DNA of 11,207 nt from positions 1 to 11,207 of the forward strand of contig CANJSR010000133.1 in the NCBI GenBank assembly GCA_947476855.1, read 5' to 3'. Position 1 is the stretch's first letter. Every line of letters starts with the position of its first letter. Shown here piece by piece: positions 7,714 through 11,207 of the stretch. This stretch comes from Acetobacteraceae bacterium (GTDB lineage: Bacteria > Pseudomonadota > Alphaproteobacteria > Acetobacterales > Acetobacteraceae). The notes beneath the pieces were generated by a model, which searched no databases, was not told where the DNA came from, and worked only from the letters and a program-made list of their open reading frames with translations. The translations under genes were made by a program, and so were the position numbers.

Positions 7714-7785
7714 TTTTTGTGGTTGGACCCAACTCCGGCATTGAGCCGAGCGCCGAGGGTCTATACCGTATTTTGTGGTTAGACC
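7714..7785 (+). repeat. pair of 16-base direct repeats in the gcrA promoter region
   Basis: TTTTTGTGGTTGGACC (7714-7729) and ATTTTGTGGTTAGACC (7770-7785) match at 14 of 16 positions and start 56 bases apart. The first copy also forms CCACAA-CTTT-TTGTGG (7707-7722) with the DnaA-like site. The second forms a bulged 9-bp stem with GGTCTATACC (7758-7767) around a nine-base loop, ending just before the Shine-Dalgarno sequence GGGAGGGG (7786-7793). The repeats look like two copies of an operator or, in RNA, a leader structure controlling gcrA. Confidence 0.5.
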
Positions 7786-7803
7786 GGGAGGGGAACCCAG
7801 GAT

Positions 7804-8364
7804 ATGGACTGGACCGAGGACGTCATTACCCGCCTGCGTGCCCTTTGGGCCGAGGGCCACTCGACCGCCGAAATCGGCCGTAGGCTCGGGGTTTCAAAGA
7901 ACGCGATCGTCGGGAAGGCGCATCGGTTGGACCTGCCGGCGCGCCCGTCGCCCATCCGGCGTGATCCCGCCGCGACCGCCGATGCCGCGCGACCCGCGCC
8001 CGCCCGCCGCGTGGAGGGTTCGACCCTGCCGCCGCTGGCCAGCACCGACATTCCGGTCCCGGTCGTGGTCGAAATCATCGAGCCGCCGCCGCCTCCGGTC
8101 GCGGTTGCCCCCCCGCCGCCTCCGCCCCCTGCCCCGCCCCCGGTTGTCGCGGCGCGCCCTGTCCCGGTGGCCGTTCCCCGCCCGCAGCCTTCGTCCATGC
8201 GCCCCTATGGCCGGGTCATCACCTGCTGCTGGCCGATCGGAGAGCCCGGGACGCGGAGCTTCAAGTTCTGTGACTCTCCCTCTGAACCAGGCAAGCCGTA
8301 CTGCGGAGAGCACGCCAAGGTCGCCTATGTGAAGGTCCGGGACCGCCGGGAAGACGCCGCCTGA
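7804..8364 (+). CDS. gcrA: GcrA-family cell cycle regulator
   Basis: A 186-aa GcrA protein. The N-terminal helix-turn-helix opens MDWTEDVITRLRALWAEGHS and continues with TAEIGRRLGVSKNAIVGKAH (21-40), a near-textbook match. Residues 45-135 are a flexible linker with two proline runs (93-97 and 103-109). The C-terminal domain starts at CCWPIGEPGT (141-150), has cysteines at 141, 142, 156 and 167, and ends in PYCGEHAKVAYV. In Caulobacter GcrA binds sigma-70 through this C-terminal domain and activates promoters carrying CcrM-methylated GANTC sites, driving S-phase gene expression. The ATG has GGGAGGGG about ten bases upstream. Slightly longer than the Caulobacter protein because of the proline-rich linker. 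It is monocistronic, with its own upstream region and a hairpin after it. Confidence 0.97.
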   Translation: MDWTEDVITRLRALWAEGHSTAEIGRRLGVSKNAIVGKAHRLDLPARPSPIRRDPAATADAARPAPARRVEGSTLPPLASTDIPVPVVVEIIEPPPPPVAVAPPPPPPPAPPPVVAARPVPVAVPRPQPSSMRPYGRVITCCWPIGEPGTRSFKFCDSPSEPGKPYCGEHAKVAYVKVRDRREDAA

Positions 8365-8387
8365 GGGCAGCGCCATCACACGCCGCC

Positions 8388-8406
8388 GCGGGGCCAGGGA
8401 CCCCGC
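8388..8406 (+). repeat. first hairpin after gcrA
   Basis: GCGGGG (8388-8393) and CCCCGC (8401-8406) pair around the seven-base loop CCAGGGA, 23 bases after the gcrA stop codon. It is followed by TGTT, only a poor T run. It may assist the stronger hairpin downstream or help stabilise the 3' end. Confidence 0.4.
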
Positions 8407-8432
8407 TGTTCCGAGACAAACGCATCATCATC

Positions 8433-8458
8433 AGCCCCGCCCGGCAACGGGCGGGGCT
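8433..8458 (+). terminator. strong terminator-type hairpin after gcrA
   Basis: AGCCCCGCCCG (8433-8443) and CGGGCGGGGCT (8448-8458) form a perfect 11-bp stem capped by GCAA, a stable GNRA tetraloop. It lies 68 bases past the gcrA stop. The downstream bases GTCCTGTG contain few Ts, so this is a non-canonical intrinsic terminator, but such a stem between gcrA and kup most likely separates their transcripts. Confidence 0.65.
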
Positions 8459-8476
8459 GTCCTGTGTGCGCCGCTT

Positions 8477-8539
8477 GGCGGGATTCGAAGCCCTCGCTTG
8501 CATACCGCCCCGGTGGGGCGTAAGCGTCCGCCGCCCGCC
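8477..8539 (+). promoter_or_regulatory. possible structured leader of kup
   Basis: Three nested pairings can form one long stem: GGCGGG (8477-8482) with CCCGCC (8534-8539), CGCTT (8495-8499) with AAGCG (8522-8526), and CGCCCC (8506-8511) with GGGGCG (8515-8520). If the kup promoter lies upstream, this would be a structured 5' leader. A GANTC site (GATTC, 8482-8486) lies in it. High GC makes chance pairing common, and it matches no riboswitch I recognise. Confidence 0.3.
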
Positions 8540-8569
8540 GTGGGTGGCATCGGTCGACGAGGATTTCGC

Positions 8570-8614
8570 ATGACCGCTTCAGGGGCCCGGAGCATTCCGT
8601 GGCACAGGCCATGA
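8570..8614 (+). CDS. 14-codon upstream ORF (possible leader peptide) of kup
   Basis: An ATG at 8570 has GAGGA six bases upstream, a better ribosome site than either kup start. It encodes [14 protein letters not shown] and stops at TGA 8612-8614, which overlaps the ATG at 8611 in the kup frame as ATGA. This is the arrangement expected for a translationally coupled leader peptide. No run of a regulatory amino acid is present, so classical attenuation is not suggested. It may also be a chance ORF. Confidence 0.35.
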   Translation: MTASGARSIPWHRP

Positions 8615-10503
8615 CAACACCATCCGAAACAGGCGGTGACGCCGTCAAACGTCCCTTGACCGCCGGTGCCATGCTGGGGGTTCTCGGCGTCGTCTACGGC
8701 GACATCGGCACCAGCCCCCTTTACGCCGTGAAGGCCAGCCTGATGCCCTTCAAGGGCAAGGATATCGGCACGTTCGAGATCCTGGGCGTGATGTCGCTGT
8801 TCTTCTGGGCGCTCGTGCTGGTCGTCACGATCAAGTACGTGACCCTGATCCTGCGTGCGGACAACCGCGGAGAGGGCGGCATCCTCGCGTTGATGGCCCT
8901 GGCGCAGCGGACGACGTCCGGCACCGGGCCACGGGCGCTGCTGGCCCTGATCGGCATCGCCGGGGCCTGCCTGTTCTTCGGCGACGGCATCATCACGCCC
9001 GCGATTTCGGTCCTTTCGGCCGTGGAAGGCGTGCAAGTGACGCTGCCCCATCTGTCGCGGGCCATCGTCCCCATCAGCGTGGCGATCATCATCGTCCTGT
9101 TCGCCGTCCAGCAATACGGAACCCACAGCATCGGCCGGGTCTTCGGCCCGATCATGCTCCTCTGGTTCCTCACGCTCGGCATTCTGGGCCTGATCGAGAT
9201 CATCCGGCACCCGTACGTGCTGCTGGCAATCTCCCCGCATCATGCCATCGCGTTGTGTGTTCAATACAAATTCCTGGCCTTCATCGTGCTGGGCGCAGTC
9301 GTGCTGTGCGTCACGGGGGCCGAGGCGCTGTATGCCGACATGGGCCACTTTGGCGCTGAACCAATCCGGCTCGCCTGGCTGTTCTTCGTGCTGCCGTGCC
9401 TGATCCTGAATTATTTCGGCCAGGGCGCCCTGATCCTGAGCGATCCGAAGGCGCTGGAGAATCCGTTCTTCCTGCTGGCGCCTGAATGGTTCCGTCTGCC
9501 ACTTGTCTTCCTGGCGACAGCGGCCACCGTCATCGCCTGCCAGGCCATGATCTCCGGCGCGTACTCGGTGGCTCGGCAGTGCATGCAGATGGGGTTCCTG
9601 CCCCGTATGACGATCCGCCACACATCGAACCTGGAAGCCGGTCAGATCTACGTCCCGCAGATCAACACCCTGCTGGCGATCGGCGCCGTGATCCTGATGG
9701 TGTCGTTCCACTCCTCGGAGCATCTGGCCGCCGCCTATGGCATCGCCGTCACGGGAACGTTCCTGTGTACGACGACGCTGGCGATGCTGGTGTTCCGCCG
9801 CCGCTTCGAGTGGCCCCGCTGGGCCGCCGTGCTGACGTTCGGCGCGTTCTTCATTATCGATGGCGCCTTCTTCGCCGCGAACCTGCTGAAGGTGCATGAG
9901 GGCGGCTGGGTGCCCCTGGTCGTCGGTATCGGCCTGGTCGCGTTGATGACATCGTGGAAGCGCGGGCGCGACCTGATGTTCGCCCGGTGGCGGCAGGACA
10001 GCATGCCACTCGCCCCGTTCCTGGCGCGCCTGCCACGATCCCGCACGATCCGCGTGCCGGGCATGGCGGTGTTCCTGACCGGCACGCCCGACTACGTCCC
10101 CACGTCGCTGCTGCACAACCTGAAACACAACAAGGTCCTGCATGAGCGGGTACTGTTCGTAACCGTCCAGACCACGGATGAGCCCGAGGTCGCGCCCGAT
10201 CGCCGGACCGAATTGTCGGAGCTGGCCCCCGGCATCCACCGCGTCATCCTGCGCTACGGCTTCATGGAAAGCCCCAATATCCCGCGGGAGCTGGAGAACC
10301 TCGGCGCCGCCGTCGCGTTTGATTCCATGCAGGCAAGCTACTTCCTGGGCCGGGAGGTGCTGGTGCCGGGCATGGAGCCGAAGCTGTCCTGGTGGCGCCG
10401 CTGGCTGTTCCTTGCCATGGCGCGCAACGCACTGCCCGCAACGGAATTCTTCCGTATCCCGAGCGATCGGGTCGTGGAACTCGGCGTGCGAATCGCCATC
10501 TAG
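8599..10503 (+). CDS. kup: Kup-family potassium transporter
   Basis: A 634-aa potassium uptake protein of the KUP/HAK/KT family, which imports K+ by proton symport across the inner membrane. The N-terminal [16 protein letters not shown] is the family signature. Further conserved blocks are [42 protein letters not shown] in the middle, and YFGQGAL. About 12 transmembrane helices fill the first two thirds, followed by the usual cytoplasmic C-terminal domain. Length is typical. Two starts compete: GTG 8599 with GGAG six bases upstream, and ATG 8611 (MTTPSETGG), which overlaps the stop of the upstream ORF. GTG was chosen for its Shine-Dalgarno sequence, and the difference is four residues. It stands alone, downstream of gcrA, with hairpins on both sides. 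Confidence 0.96.
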   Translation: MAQAMTTPSETGGDAVKRPLTAGAMLGVLGVVYGDIGTSPLYAVKASLMPFKGKDIGTFEILGVMSLFFWALVLVVTIKYVTLILRADNRGEGGILALMALAQRTTSGTGPRALLALIGIAGACLFFGDGIITPAISVLSAVEGVQVTLPHLSRAIVPISVAIIIVLFAVQQYGTHSIGRVFGPIMLLWFLTLGILGLIEIIRHPYVLLAISPHHAIALCVQYKFLAFIVLGAVVLCVTGAEALYADMGHFGAEPIRLAWLFFVLPCLILNYFGQGALILSDPKALENPFFLLAPEWFRLPLVFLATAATVIACQAMISGAYSVARQCMQMGFLPRMTIRHTSNLEAGQIYVPQINTLLAIGAVILMVSFHSSEHLAAAYGIAVTGTFLCTTTLAMLVFRRRFEWPRWAAVLTFGAFFIIDGAFFAANLLKVHEGGWVPLVVGIGLVALMTSWKRGRDLMFARWRQDSMPLAPFLARLPRSRTIRVPGMAVFLTGTPDYVPTSLLHNLKHNKVLHERVLFVTVQTTDEPEVAPDRRTELSELAPGIHRVILRYGFMESPNIPRELENLGAAVAFDSMQASYFLGREVLVPGMEPKLSWWRRWLFLAMARNALPATEFFRIPSDRVVELGVRIAI

Positions 10504-10531
10504 TCTCGCGCAGGACGGGCAACGACGACAA

Positions 10532-10563
10532 ACGCCGCAGCCCCTTCAACCGGGCCGCGGCGT
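10532..10563 (+). terminator. hairpin after kup, probable terminator
   Basis: ACGCCGC (10532-10538) pairs with GCGGCGT (10557-10563). Past one A/C mismatch, GCCC (10540-10543) pairs with GGGC (10552-10555) around an eight-base loop. It starts 28 bases after the kup stop. There is no T run on either side. It is the best candidate for ending the kup transcript. Confidence 0.5.
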
Positions 10564-10615
10564 CGATCGTGACGGTTGCAATGAGATGACTTTGATAACG
10601 TCAGGCTGGCAATGG

Positions 10616-10639
10616 GACGTTCCTCGACCGAGGAATGTC
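10616..10639. repeat. 10-bp inverted repeat in the kup 3' intergenic region
   Basis: GACGTTCCTC (10616-10625) and GAGGAATGTC (10630-10639) pair along ten positions (one G-T wobble) around GACC. No T run follows on either strand. The right arm contains GAGGAA just before an ATG at 10640, which opens a 30-codon frame (10640-10732), so in RNA the arm would hide a potential ribosome site. It could equally be a dyad bound by a regulator. Confidence 0.45.
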
Positions 10640-10685
10640 ATGAAAAATGTTTCAGAGCCGGGAAATCAGAGCACCATACCGAGAG

Positions 10686-10714
10686 GATTCCGCTATCCTG
10701 TCGATTCCGGTATC
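10686..10714 (+). repeat. 12-base direct repeat pair, each containing a GANTC site
   Basis: GATTCCGCTATC (10686-10697) and GATTCCGGTATC (10703-10714) match at 11 of 12 positions, 17 bases apart. Each begins with GATTC, a CcrM methylation site. The pair lies at the 3' end of the small membrane protein gene. Function unknown. Confidence 0.45.
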
Positions 10715-10862
10715 AGTGCGGCAGGCCGGTGATCACAATTGAAACAACGGCGGCGACCACAAACAGCAGCACACCGGTCAGAAACGGCAGAAAATGGCCG
10801 TCGGAACGTTCGGTCACCTCAACCCAGGGCTGAGCGCGGTCAGTCAGTTGCATCGTGGTCAT
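10713..10862 (-). CDS. small single-pass membrane protein, FNR-box associated
   Basis: A 49-aa protein with a polar N-terminus (MTTMQLTDRAQPWVEVTERS) and one strong hydrophobic helix at about 24-45 (LPFLTGVLLFVVAAVVSIVI), ending in TGLPH. The ATG at 10862 is preceded by GAGGAG six bases upstream, an excellent ribosome site. The frame is open further upstream to 11174, but ATGs at 10997 and 11174 lack ribosome sites and that stretch contains the FNR box. I do not recognise the family. Small membrane proteins controlled by FNR-type regulators often accompany terminal oxidases or respiratory complexes, but nothing of that kind is nearby. It is convergent with kup. Confidence 0.65.
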   Translation of the reverse strand: MTTMQLTDRAQPWVEVTERSDGHFLPFLTGVLLFVVAAVVSIVITGLPH

Positions 10863-10918
10863 GACAGGCTCCTCGTCCTTCTTTTCCGTGCCGACCCCCA
10901 GGCCGGCGAACCGTTGGC

Positions 10919-10960
10919 AGGATGGAACGCCAATCGGGTCAACGCCTTGATCTAGATCAA
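10919..10960 (-). promoter_or_regulatory. FNR/FixK-type box and probable promoter of the small membrane protein gene
   Basis: TTGATCTAGATCAA (10947-10960) is a perfect palindrome and an exact match to the FNR/Anr/FixK consensus TTGAT-N4-ATCAA. Reading the minus strand, CATCCT at 10924-10919 lies 22 bases past the box. That is the right place for a -10 element if the box centre is at -41.5, the classic class II activator position. It keeps the A and final T of TATAAT. The transcript would begin near 10912, about 50 bases before the small gene. Low-oxygen activation is inferred. Confidence 0.65.
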
Positions 10961-11155
10961 TCGTGACGGTTCCATTCCTTTTTTTCGTATCTGCCATGCC
11001 GGAGACGTCAATGATCCGGCGTGAAAGACCACTTTTCAATGGATGGACATACGGCCTAGCCGCTACCATATGGCAGCAAGAGACAGATCGATCGGCGATA
11101 CGATTCCCCCTGTCCCTTTGCCGTCGTCTGCCCCGGGGGGGGAGGGATCGGCGAA

Positions 11156-11184
11156 ATCGTGTCGCTTTGCGCAAGCGACACGAT
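11156..11184. terminator. perfect 12-bp hairpin near the right edge
   Basis: ATCGTGTCGCTT (11156-11167) and AAGCGACACGAT (11173-11184) are exact reverse complements around the loop TGCGC. On the minus strand the stem is followed by TTCGCC, a short T stretch, so it could end a gene entering from the right. On the plus strand CCACG follows. It could also be a protein-binding dyad. Confidence 0.5.
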
Positions 11185-11207
11185 CCACGAACTGGTTGCG
11201 AACGAAA

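Larger units (their letters stand above)
10863..11207. other. mostly non-coding region at the right edge
   Basis: No convincing gene is seen in these 345 bases. They are less GC-rich than the rest, with a 7-base T run near 10979-10985, an 8-base G run at 11135-11142, the FNR-type box and the hairpin at 11156-11184. A plus-strand frame opens at ATG 10996 and stays open to the edge (70 codons), but it has only GCC before it, no ribosome site and an arginine-rich composition typical of a chance frame. Confidence 0.5.

Noticed and set aside
8465..8500. tRNA T-arm-like sequence (minus strand GGGCTTCGAATCCCGCC)
   Set aside because: The T stem does not pair properly (C opposite C) and there is no anticodon arm or acceptor stem around it, so it is neither a tRNA nor a convincing attachment site.
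8431..10239. 602-codon minus-strand frame opposite kup
   Set aside because: It is very rich in Gln, Asp, Arg and His, has no recognisable fold, and is the mirror of the Kup reading frame.
10600..10640. EcfG-type general stress promoter on the minus strand (GGAAC ... CGTT)
   Set aside because: The spacer is 18 bases, longer than the 16-17 recalled for this promoter class, and it would point into the kup 3' end with no gene to serve.
10713..11174. 153-codon version of the small membrane protein
   Set aside because: The extra N-terminus is arginine-rich, its ATGs lack ribosome sites, and it would place the FNR box inside coding sequence. The ATG at 10862 has a strong ribosome site.
10996..11207. 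plus-strand frame open to the right edge
   Set aside because: It has no ribosome site, chance-like arginine-rich composition, and runs through the G8 tract and the 12-bp dyad.

Overview
The window looks like chromosomal DNA of a high-GC alphaproteobacterium. The strongest evidence is a complete gcrA-type cell-cycle regulator (7804-8364), a family essentially confined to Alphaproteobacteria. High GC, very long antisense shadow frames and a Bug-type tripartite tricarboxylate transporter (TTT) fit a Rhodospirillales or Acetobacteraceae-like lineage, but the exact taxon is inference. No rRNA, tRNA, CRISPR array, insertion sequence or prophage gene was found.

Left part (1-4468, minus strand): a tightly packed catabolic-looking cluster. 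In transcription order it is a 640-aa Baeyer-Villiger monooxygenase of the 4-hydroxyacetophenone monooxygenase (HAPMO) type, a DsbA/GST-kappa-fold protein resembling 2-hydroxychromene-2-carboxylate isomerase, a BadH-like short-chain dehydrogenase, a luciferase-like (LLM/F420-type) oxidoreductase, and the first codons of one more gene that runs off the left edge. Gaps are 12-79 bases.

Middle (4655-7681, plus strand): a divergently transcribed TTT system in the order tctB-tctA-tctC, sharing a 186-base divergent promoter region with the monooxygenase operon. Together the two units suggest uptake of an organic acid followed by oxidation of a cyclic or aromatic ketone or acyl-CoA intermediate. The substrate cannot be read from sequence, and no regulator of the cluster lies in the window.

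Right part (7682-11207): housekeeping genes. gcrA has an upstream region with a DnaA-box-like site and repeated TTTTGTGGTTRGACC elements. It is followed by a strong hairpin, a structured leader with a 14-codon upstream ORF, and kup (potassium uptake). After kup the DNA becomes visibly less GC-rich and mostly non-coding. It holds several inverted repeats and one well-supported 49-aa single-pass membrane protein on the minus strand, with a perfect FNR/FixK box 85 bases upstream of its start codon. That suggests an oxygen-regulated small membrane protein, which is the most interesting undescribed item here. No novel multigene system is convincingly present.
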